From JBEBVQ01 sp037190845 (lineage in GTDB: Bacteria; Bacteroidota; Bacteroidia; Chitinophagales; Chitinophagaceae), in NCBI GenBank assembly GCA_037190845.1, contig JBBCJI010000004.1:124001-188000 (forward strand): a stretch of 64,000 nt of DNA, read 5' to 3'. Positions 14,482 to 22,943 of this stretch are shown here, piece after piece. Each line of letters opens with the position of its first letter. Position 1 is the stretch's first letter. The position numbers were made by a program, and so were the translations under genes. Under the pieces are notes generated by a model. It was not told the origin of the DNA and did not search any database. It saw only the letters and a list, made by a program, of their open reading frames with translations.

Positions 14482-16320
14482 TTACCGCCATTGATGCAGC
14501 GGCGCTCCTTTTTCAAACAGCCGGTCGATCTTTTTTTCGGTTTCGGCATCGGGGATCAGTGGCGGGGCATGGTGAGGCTTCGTACGGGCATCAATGATCA
14601 CGGGCCCGTTACATTCCCAGTGCTTGAAGCGGATAAAACTGTCCACGCCGTATATATCATGAGAAGGATTGCTGCGGGTGAAGGTAACCCACAGAAAGTT
14701 TTTAATTGTGGCAGCGGTAAACCGGCTGTCATCGCAAACCACGATAAGAGCTGTGTCCTCCGGTAAGGATGCCCTTGCCCCAAGGGCATTGCTGTAGGTA
14801 TCCATTTCCTGCTGCGCCTGTTCATATCCGGTAAAAGGTGTCCCTTGTACGGCAACTACGCCCGGCATAGCGATCTGAGGATCAGAGAAAACCGGCAATT
14901 CCTTAAAGACATCCGGTGTTTCCCGGCATAATGTTCTTACCGGGTCGCCGTAAGCTGCAAAAACGACCTTGCTGCCGCTGTTGATATCCGTACCGGAATA
15001 ATCCAGCGTATCTATTGTGGTGTTGGTGTGGAAGTGGATATCCCGCGTTGTATCTATCCGGCACAGGATATATTCCAGGAATTGCTGCACATCATGTGTA
15101 TGCAGCCGGTTGGTATCATCGGCTGTGATGAACAGGAATTTGGCCAGGCTCAGTTGCCCTGTGCCGAGAATATGATTGGCGATGGTCAGGATTTCTGCGG
15201 GCCTGCGAGCTGCGAGGTAGGGCGTATACCGCTCGCTGCCGATGGCCAGCAGTAATGGATGTACACCTGCGGCATCTACGGCATGAATTTCTTTTACACC
15301 TGGTATTTCATTGGGTATGGCATCTCCGGTGATCTCATGTATCAGAGCGCCGAAGCTGGTGTCTTCCTGCGGAGGACGGCCAACTACGGTGAACGGCCAG
15401 ATTGCATTTTTCCGTGCGTATACTTTGTGTACCCGCATCACAGGGAAAGGATGTGTGAGGCTGTAATAGCCCAGATGATCTCCGAAAGGCCCTTCAGGTT
15501 TATTTTCGCCCGGGTACACTTCGCCTGTGATCACAAAATCGGCATCTGTGCTGATACAAAAACCGTCCTTGTACAGGTGCCTGAAACGCCGCCCGCCCAG
15601 CAGGCCGGCGAAAGTGAGTTCGCTGATCCCTTCCGGCAGTGGCATCACAGCTGAAAGTGTGTGTGACGGTGGTCCGCCCACAAAGCAGCTTACCTTCAAC
15701 GGTTGGTCCCTGGACGCGGCCTTCGTCTGGTGTATGCCGATGCCGCGATGCAATTGATAGTGTAATCCGATCTCTTTATCGGGTATGTAATCATTCCCTG
15801 TAAGCTGTATGCGGTACATGCCCAGATTTGATTTCATAATGCCCGGTGCGTCTGAATCTTCTGTATAGACCTGAGGCAGTGTTACAAAGGCTCCTCCGTC
15901 CATTGGCCAGTGGTGGATAAGCGGCAGATCGGAAATTTTTATCTCCTCCGCCAGTATGGGAGAGAAGCGGGGATTGCGCAGAGGTAATGCATGTAGTGCT
16001 GCCATACCGGCGCTGAGGTTTTTGAAGGGGGATCGAAGCGCTTTCAGTGGATCATTCTTCAGTGCAATAATCTTTTGTACGGCACCCAGTGTATCCCGGA
16101 ATATGAACCGGCTTCGCTCCAGTGTGCCGAAAATGTTACTGGCGGCACGGAAACGACTTCCTTTCACTTTTTCAAATAATAATGCGGGGCCTTCGGCTGC
16201 ATGGACCCGAAGATGAATGGCTGCCATCTCAAGATAAGGATCTGTTTCTTCCGGGATCCGAACCAGGTGTCCGTTCCGCTCGAGATCATTCAGACAGGCT
16301 TCAAGAGAGGCATAAGGCAT
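14482..16320 (-). CDS. UbiD-family prenylated-FMN decarboxylase
   Basis: 612 residues from the ATG at 16320 (MPYASLEACLNDLERNGHLVRI). A start 114 bases earlier is in frame, but the added residues are a translated palindromic repeat (16363-16419). The UbiD catalytic elements are visible: SNLGMYRIQL (Arg), TGEVYPGENKPEGPFGDHLGYY (the Glu pair and Asp) and the VVGRPPQEDT region. These enzymes bind prenylated FMN and decarboxylate aromatic or unsaturated acids. The long form seen here is usually assigned to menaquinone synthesis in Bacteroidota (from general knowledge), but no neighbouring quinone gene confirms that. Confidence 0.92.
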   Translation of the reverse strand: MPYASLEACLNDLERNGHLVRIPEETDPYLEMAAIHLRVHAAEGPALLFEKVKGSRFRAASNIFGTLERSRFIFRDTLGAVQKIIALKNDPLKALRSPFKNLSAGMAALHALPLRNPRFSPILAEEIKISDLPLIHHWPMDGGAFVTLPQVYTEDSDAPGIMKSNLGMYRIQLTGNDYIPDKEIGLHYQLHRGIGIHQTKAASRDQPLKVSCFVGGPPSHTLSAVMPLPEGISELTFAGLLGGRRFRHLYKDGFCISTDADFVITGEVYPGENKPEGPFGDHLGYYSLTHPFPVMRVHKVYARKNAIWPFTVVGRPPQEDTSFGALIHEITGDAIPNEIPGVKEIHAVDAAGVHPLLLAIGSERYTPYLAARRPAEILTIANHILGTGQLSLAKFLFITADDTNRLHTHDVQQFLEYILCRIDTTRDIHFHTNTTIDTLDYSGTDINSGSKVVFAAYGDPVRTLCRETPDVFKELPVFSDPQIAMPGVVAVQGTPFTGYEQAQQEMDTYSNALGARASLPEDTALIVVCDDSRFTAATIKNFLWVTFTRSNPSHDIYGVDSFIRFKHWECNGPVIIDARTKPHHAPPLIPDAETEKKIDRLFEKGAPLHQWR

Positions 16321-16362
16321 ATCATATGGGGTATGTAAGAGATACTCGGCCAGAGTTAATGT

Positions 16363-16419
16363 GGCTTCGACAAGCTCAGCCACCGTCCTTTGATGATGGT
16401 GGCTGAACTTGTTGAAGCC
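16363..16419. repeat. CTTCGACAAGCTCAGCC-type palindromic repeat, copy 1
   Basis: Arms 16363-16384 and 16398-16419 (22 nt each) pair with two wobble-type mismatches around a loop of about 13 bases. A second copy with the same loop core (TTTGATGA) is at 52300-52346. It lies between the small lipoprotein gene and the UbiD-family gene on the same strand and creates a false N-terminal extension of the latter. Confidence 0.88.
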
Positions 16420-16517
16420 ATTACCATTAAACAATTTCCAAGCATATAAGTACAGTTAATTATCAGGCAACAAACTATATGCCATTGACAAAAATACCAG
16501 GCAGGTTTGCAATGTCA

Positions 16518-16718
16518 TTACTTTCGTGATTGCCAACGGGGCCTGTCGTCCCGGTTGTAACGAGGATAATAATATCTTTTCTGCTTATAGTCGTACCGGT
16601 GTCTTTTTTCCCAATACTGCTGCCCCTGGGCGTATTTGCGATAGGGAGAGCAGGAAGTGGAGCCTATGCATATCCAGACGATAACTGCAAGCAATAAAAT
16701 GATTCGTGTATGCTTCAT
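16518..16718 (-). CDS. Small Tyr/Arg-rich lipoprotein
   Basis: 66 residues. A short basic start and a hydrophobic stretch end in the lipobox GSTSC, with C23 as the lipidated residue. The remaining 43 residues are strongly basic and aromatic (many Tyr, Arg, Lys, Trp), with no recognisable domain. It has no close partner: the upstream gene is divergent (msrC) and the UbiD gene is 200 bases downstream. I do not recognise a family. Short basic lipoproteins of this type are frequent in Chitinophagaceae-like genomes. Confidence 0.72.
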   Translation of the reverse strand: MKHTRIILLLAVIVWICIGSTSCSPYRKYAQGQQYWEKRHRYDYKQKRYYYPRYNRDDRPRWQSRK

Positions 16719-16861
16719 GTTGTGTGGTTAATATGAATTTCGGTACGCCTTTAACGCACGAATTTACAGAATATTAAAGAAAAATTGCAACCCCGTCCGG
16801 ATTTTGTCTGTATCCGGAACCCGGAAGAGGCAATGCTGACCGGATACCGGGTATCTTCTGT

Positions 16862-16869
16862 TAAATTTG
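16862..16869 (+). promoter_or_regulatory. -7 element (TAAATTTG) 4 bases before msrC
   Basis: TAAATTTG matches TAnnTTTG and ends four bases before the ATG at 16874, predicting a leaderless transcript. Confidence 0.5.
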
Positions 16870-16873
16870 CAGG

Positions 16874-17347
16874 ATGGCAGAAGACCTTGTTATTGTAAAA
16901 GGAGATAAGCGTGGGCAATATGAATCATTACTCCCGCAGATCCGGGAATTGCTTATGTACGAAACAGACCTGACCGCCAACCTGGCGAATGTTGCGGCTG
17001 CCTTAAAAGAACAATTCGGATGGTTGTGGGTAGGGTTCTATCTGGTAAAAGAAGAAGCGCTTGTGCTGGGACCCTTCCAGGGACCGGTGGCGTGCACCCG
17101 TATTCAAAAAGGGAAAGGTGTATGCGGCACTGCCTGGCAGCAGGCGGAAACGCTGGTCGTACCGGATGTGGATGCTTTCCCCGGACATATTGCCTGCAGC
17201 AGTGCTTCCCGGTCGGAGATTGTCGTGCCGGTCATCCGCGATGGTGCTGTTGTGGCGGTACTCGATGCAGATAGTATCCACCCGGCTGCATTTGATGCAA
17301 CCGATCAGGTGTATCTTGAACAACTTGTTTCGTTCATTCCATTTTGA
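16874..17347 (+). CDS. msrC: Free methionine-(R)-sulfoxide reductase (GAF domain)
   Basis: 157 residues, a single GAF domain. The three redox Cys of free-Met-R-sulfoxide reductases are present as C74 (GPVACTRI), C84 (GKGVCGTAW) and C108 (FPGHIACSS), with the same 10 and 24 residue spacing as the E. coli enzyme (84, 94, 118). The family tag SRSEIVVPVIRDG follows. The enzyme reduces free methionine-R-sulfoxide in the cytoplasm and protects against oxidation. The stop codon lies 17 bases before the ATG of the glutaminyl-cyclase gene, so the two are probably co-transcribed. Confidence 0.94.
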   Translation: MAEDLVIVKGDKRGQYESLLPQIRELLMYETDLTANLANVAAALKEQFGWLWVGFYLVKEEALVLGPFQGPVACTRIQKGKGVCGTAWQQAETLVVPDVDAFPGHIACSSASRSEIVVPVIRDGAVVAVLDADSIHPAAFDATDQVYLEQLVSFIPF

Positions 17348-17364
17348 TACCTATTTTTACCGAA

Positions 17365-18195
17365 ATGAACTACTTACGTTTTATAGGCCCGGCAATTGCC
17401 GTATTGTTCTTCCTTTCTTGCGGAAGGGACAAGCAAGCCGATGAGCCGGGGACGATAGAAGAAACATCGTCCGACATCGTGCGCCCCGCCGTCATGTCTT
17501 ACTCTGTTGTGCATGTATATCCGCACGATCCTGCCGCTTTTACCGAAGGATTGGAATACCACAACGGATTTCTATATGAAAGTACCGGCCTTTACGGCAC
17601 TTCCGAATTACGGAAAACAGAACTTACAACCGGGAAAACCCTTCAATCGGTAAAGCTCGACCGCAGATATTTTGGGGAGGGAATGACGATCATGGGGGAT
17701 AAAATATACCAGTTGACCTATCGTGAACACACCGGTTTTGTATATGATCTCAATACGATGAAGCAGTTACAGACCTTCGGTATAGCTACGGAAGAAGCCT
17801 GGGGATTAACCAACGACGGTACGCATCTCATATACGGCGACGGAACCAGCAGTCTGTATTTCCTGGATCCGGCTACATTCAAAGAGGTGAAACGGATCCG
17901 TGTGCGTGATCAATATGGTCCGGTAAATAACATTAATGAACTTGAGTTTATCAAAGGATCTATTTATGCCAACCAGTGGCAAACGGATAACATTTTAAAA
18001 ATAGACCCCGAAACGGGTAATATTACCGGTATTGCAGACCTCCGTACCATACGTCTGAAGTTGGGCATACCCGATGCTGCAAGAGCCAGGCATGAAGACC
18101 CGGAGGTGATGAATGGTATTGCCTATGATGCCGAAGGCGACCGGATATTTATCACCGGGAAATACTGGCCGCATCTTGTGGAAATAAAATTATAA
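17365..18195 (+). CDS. Glutaminyl-peptide cyclotransferase, lipoprotein
   Basis: 276 residues from the ATG at 17365. A TTG at 17344 overlapping the msrC stop is in frame but would spoil the signal peptide. Residues 1-19 are a lipoprotein signal with the box FLSC (C19). The rest is a five-bladed propeller-type glutamine cyclotransferase with the conserved segments FTEGLEYHNGFLYESTGLYG, EEAWGLTNDG and NELEFIKGSIYANQW. The enzyme turns N-terminal Gln into pyroglutamate. T9SS and other periplasmic proteins in Bacteroidota often carry N-terminal pyroglutamate after signal cleavage, which fits an envelope location. Confidence 0.92.
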   Translation: MNYLRFIGPAIAVLFFLSCGRDKQADEPGTIEETSSDIVRPAVMSYSVVHVYPHDPAAFTEGLEYHNGFLYESTGLYGTSELRKTELTTGKTLQSVKLDRRYFGEGMTIMGDKIYQLTYREHTGFVYDLNTMKQLQTFGIATEEAWGLTNDGTHLIYGDGTSSLYFLDPATFKEVKRIRVRDQYGPVNNINELEFIKGSIYANQWQTDNILKIDPETGNITGIADLRTIRLKLGIPDAARARHEDPEVMNGIAYDAEGDRIFITGKYWPHLVEIKL

Positions 18196-18220
18196 ACGAA
18201 GATCTATAAACGGGACACTT

Positions 18221-19867
18221 CTACGGAGTGCCTTCTCTCAACTGTACTTCTTTTATCTCGATCATATTCATCGGGTTGCTACGGAAGCCCTGTACCCGGT
18301 TGCCGGTAAAATGCAGCAAGCGGTCATAAAACAACGGTATCACCGGCGCATAAGACATAACCAGGCTATCCATCTGCCGGTATAATGACCAACGGGTCGT
18401 ATCCGGTTCATTCATGCTGCGGTCATACCAGGTATCAAATAACGGGTTATTAAAGCGTGTGTAATTGGGTGGGGCGGGGAAATGGCTGTTAAAAAACGCC
18501 AGGTAGGTTTCTGCATCAGGGTAATCGGCGATCCACTGTGCGCGGAACATCAACGCTTGCGACCGGCTCATCTGCTGCCGCAGGATATTGGGTTGTATGG
18601 CTTCTGCCCGTGCCGGAATACCGATATCCTGAAGCTGTGTCACGGCGAAATTCACGATGTCCAGGTAATTATCCGGCGACAGGATTGTAACCGGGGTTAA
18701 CCCCTTCCCTCTGGGATACCCTGCTTCCTTGAGCAACTGCAACGCACGCTGTGGGTTATAATCATAACCGTATTGCCCGCTGCTGTCGTGACCCGGCATG
18801 CCGGGCGGAATGAATCCCGAGGTAGCCGGTAGCGCAACGCCGTTTCTGAAATAGGTAGCAATCTTTTTCCGGTCGATGGCGAGGTTCATAGCCTGCCGCA
18901 CTTTAGGATTACGGAGCGTGTTGCCCGCGAGAAGCGGACTTGTTGAGTCGGTAAGAAAGCCAATGTATTCCGTGTTAAGATACGTGTTGACGTTAAGCTT
19001 GAAACGGCTGGTAAACTCCGGCCTCAATATGCCTTCTCGTGTCAGCAACAGGTCTTTGAAAGATCCGTCGATGCCATTTACAAAATCCAGATGTCCCTGC
19101 AGGAACATGAGAAACTCCGTTGCTTTATTGTCCGCAAAGCTGATCTGTACGGCGTCTATGTAGGGCAATTGCTTTCCTTCATGATCCGTCTCCCAATAAT
19201 GTTCATTCCGGTGTAGCACGAGTGCGCTGCCTTCTTCCCAGTAATGCAACCGGAATGGCCCTGTGCCGCAGGGATGTGCACGGAAATCCTTCCCCCAATG
19301 ATCAACGACTTCATGTGGTACGACACTGCAATAAGGCATGCTCAATATTTGTGGCAAAGGCATGAAAGGTGCGCGCAGTCTGATCTGTAGGACAGAATCG
19401 TTGACAGCCGTAAAAGGATCTTTTTCCGCAACCCGGTCATTGAATATCCATGCACCGCTTGAAGCGACGGATGGATCTATGATCCGGTTGAAGCTGTATA
19501 CCACATCCGACGCTGTCATTTTACGTCCGCGGCCGCCTTCGAATAAAGGATTGTTATGAAAATACACATCCGTTCTCAGGTGAATGGTATAGCGTAATCC
19601 GTCTTCAGACACCTCCCATCCGCGTGCCAGGGAAGGTTTCAGATGAAGCTGCTCGTCGGTTTCGAAAAGCGTATTGTAAGCCATATGTACGACCCACATG
19701 GAATATAAATCCTTGGCATAGGCGGGGTCAACGGACTCCAATGTGCCGCTTGAGAGATTCAGCCGGAAAATGTCTTTTTCATCGTCTGGCCCTTTGCCTG
19801 TTTTACAGGCAAACAACAACATGGCACATGCCATCAGGTTTAATGCATTTTTACGAAACCGCGTCAT
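18221..19867 (-). CDS. Family-5 (oligopeptide/nickel-type) solute-binding lipoprotein, orphan
   Basis: 548 residues from the ATG at 19867 (MTRFRKNALNLMACAMLLFAC). A longer frame reaches 20098 but runs across the divergent pdxJ gene. C21 is the lipobox Cys. The rest matches SBP_bac_5 proteins: YNTLFETDEQLHLKPSLARGWEVS, DVVYSFNRIIDP, HPCGTGPFRLHYWEEG and NPKVRQAMNLAIDRKKI. No permease or ATPase genes are adjacent, so this is an orphan receptor that either shares a distant transporter or has a non-transport role. Ligand unknown; peptides are the family default. Confidence 0.92.
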   Translation of the reverse strand: MTRFRKNALNLMACAMLLFACKTGKGPDDEKDIFRLNLSSGTLESVDPAYAKDLYSMWVVHMAYNTLFETDEQLHLKPSLARGWEVSEDGLRYTIHLRTDVYFHNNPLFEGGRGRKMTASDVVYSFNRIIDPSVASSGAWIFNDRVAEKDPFTAVNDSVLQIRLRAPFMPLPQILSMPYCSVVPHEVVDHWGKDFRAHPCGTGPFRLHYWEEGSALVLHRNEHYWETDHEGKQLPYIDAVQISFADNKATEFLMFLQGHLDFVNGIDGSFKDLLLTREGILRPEFTSRFKLNVNTYLNTEYIGFLTDSTSPLLAGNTLRNPKVRQAMNLAIDRKKIATYFRNGVALPATSGFIPPGMPGHDSSGQYGYDYNPQRALQLLKEAGYPRGKGLTPVTILSPDNYLDIVNFAVTQLQDIGIPARAEAIQPNILRQQMSRSQALMFRAQWIADYPDAETYLAFFNSHFPAPPNYTRFNNPLFDTWYDRSMNEPDTTRWSLYRQMDSLVMSYAPVIPLFYDRLLHFTGNRVQGFRSNPMNMIEIKEVQLREGTP

Positions 19868-19872
19868 TTGCT

Positions 19873-19880
19873 CAAACGTA
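19873..19880 (-). promoter_or_regulatory. -7 element (TACGTTTG) 5 bases before the solute-binding protein gene
   Basis: The minus strand reads TACGTTTG, matching TAnnTTTG, and ends five bases before the ATG at 19867. A near-leaderless transcript is predicted. Confidence 0.5.
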
Positions 19881-19930
19881 CAAAAAAACGGCAAGCTGTT
19901 AATTTTGAAATGTGGCAATTTGAATAACGC

Positions 19931-19938
19931 TAATTTTG
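19931..19938 (+). promoter_or_regulatory. -7 element (TAATTTTG) 4 bases before pdxJ
   Basis: TAATTTTG matches TAnnTTTG and ends four bases before the ATG at 19943. The pdxJ start is fixed by the family N-terminus, so the short distance is real. Confidence 0.5.
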
Positions 19939-19942
19939 CCTG

Positions 19943-20665
19943 ATGAGCCATACCAGACTTTCCGTTAATATCAATAAGATCGCTACGCTCCGGAATAGCC
20001 GGGGTGGTAATAATCCCGATGTGCTCAGGGTAGCAGAAGACTGTCAGCTTTTTGGCGCCGATGGTATTACTGTGCATCCCAGACCTGATGAGCGACATAT
20101 CAGGTATGCAGATGTCCGTGCCTTAAAGTCACTGATCACTACTGAATTTAATATTGAAGGCAACCCGCTCGAAGAGAAATTTGTCCAACTGGTGCTTGAA
20201 GTGAAGCCGGATCAGGTTACACTGGTGCCCGACGACCGTGATCAGCTTACTTCCAATCACGGGTGGGACACAATCCGTGAGCAAGGCTATCTGCTGGAGA
20301 TCATCTCTGTATTCAAAAAGGCAGATATCCGCGTATCCATTTTTGTGGATCCGGATCCGGAAATGGTCGCAGCCGCAGCAGATACAGATACAGACCGTAT
20401 TGAATTATATACTGAGTCGTATGCCCGCCATTTTCATACAGACAGGTATGCCGCGATTGCAGATTATATTGCCGCTGCGGAAATAGCTAATAAGAAGCAA
20501 TTGGGTATTAATGCCGGGCACGACCTGGACCGGCAGAATCTCCCTTATTTCGCCCGTTCCATACCCGGCTTACTGGAAGTATCCATTGGCCATGCGCTTA
20601 TTGCCGATGCGCTTTATTACGGGCTGGAGAATACGGTACAGATGTATAAGAGAGCGTTAGGGTAA
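19943..20665 (+). CDS. pdxJ: Pyridoxine 5'-phosphate synthase
   Basis: 240 residues, a complete TIM-barrel PdxJ. The family opening (LSVNINKIATLRNSRGGNNPD), the active-site segment GADGITVHPRPDERHI and the phosphate-binding end INAGHDLDRQNL with EVSIGHALIADAL are all present. The enzyme condenses 1-deoxyxylulose 5-phosphate and 3-amino-2-oxopropyl phosphate to pyridoxine 5'-phosphate, so the DXP-dependent vitamin B6 route operates here. It is a single-gene unit, divergent from the solute-binding protein gene. Confidence 0.97.
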   Translation: MSHTRLSVNINKIATLRNSRGGNNPDVLRVAEDCQLFGADGITVHPRPDERHIRYADVRALKSLITTEFNIEGNPLEEKFVQLVLEVKPDQVTLVPDDRDQLTSNHGWDTIREQGYLLEIISVFKKADIRVSIFVDPDPEMVAAAADTDTDRIELYTESYARHFHTDRYAAIADYIAAAEIANKKQLGINAGHDLDRQNLPYFARSIPGLLEVSIGHALIADALYYGLENTVQMYKRALG

Positions 20666-20762
20666 TGAGGGTGTCTAAAAGATGAACGACGTCATTTTGA
20701 CAAAAGATTCAGCATACTGCATTTGTATGATACAATGACGTAGCGCATGAATCTATCCCCTG

Positions 20763-20847
20763 TGTCATCCAGAATGAAGGATCTCACATCATGCAGGATT
20801 GTCGATTGTCCGGTATTATGTGTGATCCTTCATTCGTCAGGATGACA
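20763..20847. repeat. TCATCCAGAATGAAGGATCT-type palindromic repeat between convergent genes
   Basis: Left arm 20763-20789 and right arm 20818-20847 form an imperfect hairpin: GATCCTTCATTC and ATGACA segments pair, with a 3-base insertion in the right arm and a 28-base loop. GTCATCCTGA...GAAGGATCT elements of this type are common between genes in many bacteria (general knowledge). It sits between the pdxJ and FISUMP-lipoprotein stop codons. Confidence 0.78.
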
Positions 20848-20885
20848 GCGTTCATTAATTCATGGTTCTAAACACATTCCGCGCA

Positions 20886-21722
20886 TCAATCCTTTACACA
20901 TCGTACAGACGTACCCCAGGCTCGTGCATCGTCGTAACTTTTCTGTACAGAAGCAGATTGTATCCATACTCCTTTTGCACGTCCACTGCCGGAAGCTTTA
21001 CTGCTCCAGAACCAGCTTGAGCTGCCTGCACTGGCAATGGATGACGATGTTGTTGCGCGCCACCCGCCGGCAGGTATCTTCAGATTGGATTCAAATGCCG
21101 TTGCATTATTGGTGATGCCTTCGGCAGCCAAAACGCTGCTCCAGTCTTCTTCGGTGGGCAAGCGCCATTTACTGCCGAGTACCTTGCAGGGATCGCATCC
21201 GTTTGTCTCCGATACACTGGTTGATGTTGCCGCATTCCATGTATCTGTTGAAGCGCCGCCATTCCACCAGCCGCTTATATAATCTTTACTGCCTCCGGCC
21301 GGAAGACCGGAAGGGTTGTTGGCGCTCAGGGTAGATGACGCTTTTACTGCAGGGGCAGGTGTGCGCAGCTGATGCCCGTCGGCCCACCGTCCCCATTGAT
21401 ACAGGTCGCCGTAAGATTCTACATCTGTTGCCGATGTAGCTACCTGCCTGGCGCCCAGATTTTGCTGCAGCCATATCTTGCCGTCCTTTGCACGTACGGA
21501 GATATAAGTGACTTTTTCACCGTTATAGGTAAATGTCGCTGAGCCTTTAGCGCCGGTGGCAGTACCGGGATCAACGATTGTGACATCATTCCCGGTATTA
21601 TTATTGTTGTTGTTATTATTGTTATTTTGAGTTGGTTTGGGGTCTTCATCTTTCTTGCATGAAGTCACCGCCAGAAGAGCGGAAAAGCTGAGTAGTACCA
21701 GTCGGAATGTTATCTTTTTCAT
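20886..21722 (-). CDS. FISUMP-domain lipoprotein with poly-Asn linker
   Basis: 278 residues. The signal peptide ends in the lipobox VTSC (C22). A charged linker holds ten consecutive Asn (33-42), coded by a mix of AAT and AAC, then comes the FISUMP domain: KIWLQQNLGAR, SKWRLPTEEDWSSVL, AGGWRATTSSSIASAG, WFWSSKAS and the closing SVRCVKD. FISUMP proteins are exported, repeatedly paralogous and of unknown function. This copy is complete, unlike the one at 3691-4134. It converges on pdxJ. Confidence 0.88.
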   Translation of the reverse strand: MKKITFRLVLLSFSALLAVTSCKKDEDPKPTQNNNNNNNNNNTGNDVTIVDPGTATGAKGSATFTYNGEKVTYISVRAKDGKIWLQQNLGARQVATSATDVESYGDLYQWGRWADGHQLRTPAPAVKASSTLSANNPSGLPAGGSKDYISGWWNGGASTDTWNAATSTSVSETNGCDPCKVLGSKWRLPTEEDWSSVLAAEGITNNATAFESNLKIPAGGWRATTSSSIASAGSSSWFWSSKASGSGRAKGVWIQSASVQKSYDDARAWGTSVRCVKD

Positions 21723-21859
21723 GTTTGGTTTTCTTTTTAAGATTTAGGGGGTGTTTAACACGCTAAGATATATGTATAATGTGTGATTTTAGCTATGCGT
21801 ATAAAAATACCATGAAAACGGTATATAATTCCTCCGTAGCAGTACGGATATGCATGAGC

Positions 21860-22846
21860 CTAACGGTTTGGGTAACAAAATGGATGAGCTGCCACTTCTG
21901 TAAACTCATCCCAGATACCCTGCACAATATCTGCTGCCGGTTTTATGTCTTTAATCAATGCACTTACTTGTCCGATTTCCAATTCTCCTTCTTCCATGTC
22001 TCCCTCAAACATGCCGCGCTTGGCACGGGCGCGTCCCAGTAATTCCTGTAGTTCTTGTATTGAGACACATGCATCTTCCGCTGTTTGTACCTGCTGGTAA
22101 AAGGTGTTCCGGAGCAGTCGGACCGGCGTCAGTTTTTTCAGGCTGAGCCTTGTATCGCCTTCCTCTGCTGCAACCACAGCTTCTTTAAATGTCCTATGCG
22201 AAGAAGCTTCGTCGCTGCACACAAAGCGGCTTCCGACTTGTACGCCTTCAGCGCCCAATATCATTGCAGCCAGCATCGCCCGTCCACTGCCTATACCGCC
22301 TGCTGCGATGAGCGGGATCTTTACTGCTTCCCTGACTGCCGGTATCAGGCAGAGCGTAGTGGTTTCTTCGCGTCCGTTATGTCCTCCCGCCTCAAACCCT
22401 TCCGCCACCACGGCATCTACGCCTGCGTCTTCGCTTTTCTTTGCAAACTTTGCGCTTGATACGACATGCACCACACGTATACCTTCCGCTTTCAGTACAC
22501 CTGTCCAAGTTTTCGGGTTGCCGGCGGAGGTGAATACGACGGGTACTTTTTCTTCGATAATGATCCTGATATGCTTGTCAATATCGGGATAAAGAAGCGG
22601 AAGATTCACGGCAAACGGTTTGTTTGTAGCCTGTTTGCATTTCCGGATATGTTCACGCAGGACATCGGGATACATGCTGCCAGCGCCGATCATACCCAAT
22701 CCTCCTGTATTACTTACTGCCGCTGCAAGACGCCATCCCGAAGCCCATATCATCCCGGCCTGTATCAACGGGATACGGATACCGAAAAGCGTAGTGACCC
22801 GGTTCTCAAAACCGGTGCCGTCTGTCGTGATTTTTCCTGTGAACAT
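21860..22846 (-). CDS. Nitronate-monooxygenase-like FMN enzyme
   Basis: 328 residues from the ATG at 22846 (MFTGKITTDGTGFENRVTTLFG). An ATG 45 bases earlier is possible. The TIM-barrel signatures of the 2-nitropropane dioxygenase / enoyl-ACP-reductase-II group are clear: IRIPLIQAGMIWASGWRLAAAV, GGLGMIGAGS, EGFEAGGHNG and AAGGIGSGRAMLAAMILGAEGVQVGSRF. The EAGGHNG motif supplies the active-site His seen in this family. Substrate cannot be told from the sequence. It could oxidise nitronates or act on another flavin substrate. It follows the nucleotidyltransferase gene on the same strand after about 100 bases. Confidence 0.87.
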   Translation of the reverse strand: MFTGKITTDGTGFENRVTTLFGIRIPLIQAGMIWASGWRLAAAVSNTGGLGMIGAGSMYPDVLREHIRKCKQATNKPFAVNLPLLYPDIDKHIRIIIEEKVPVVFTSAGNPKTWTGVLKAEGIRVVHVVSSAKFAKKSEDAGVDAVVAEGFEAGGHNGREETTTLCLIPAVREAVKIPLIAAGGIGSGRAMLAAMILGAEGVQVGSRFVCSDEASSHRTFKEAVVAAEEGDTRLSLKKLTPVRLLRNTFYQQVQTAEDACVSIQELQELLGRARAKRGMFEGDMEEGELEIGQVSALIKDIKPAADIVQGIWDEFTEVAAHPFCYPNR

Positions 22847-22943
22847 ACTGATACTATTGTTGCTTTGTTGGGGAAATCCTGGGTGGGACAATATAGGGTG
22901 ATTGTCCGTTGTCTGTTAGGGGGCAGTCATGCAGGATTGCCCC

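Noticed and set aside
16321..16434. Extended start of the UbiD-family gene
   Set aside because: The extra residues are translated palindromic repeat (16363-16419) and do not match the family; the ATG at 16320 gives the usual N-terminus.
21597..21626. AAT/AAC run in the FISUMP lipoprotein as a phase-variable microsatellite
   Set aside because: Codons alternate between AAT and AAC, and length changes would stay in frame as trinucleotides, so it is better seen as a flexible Asn linker.
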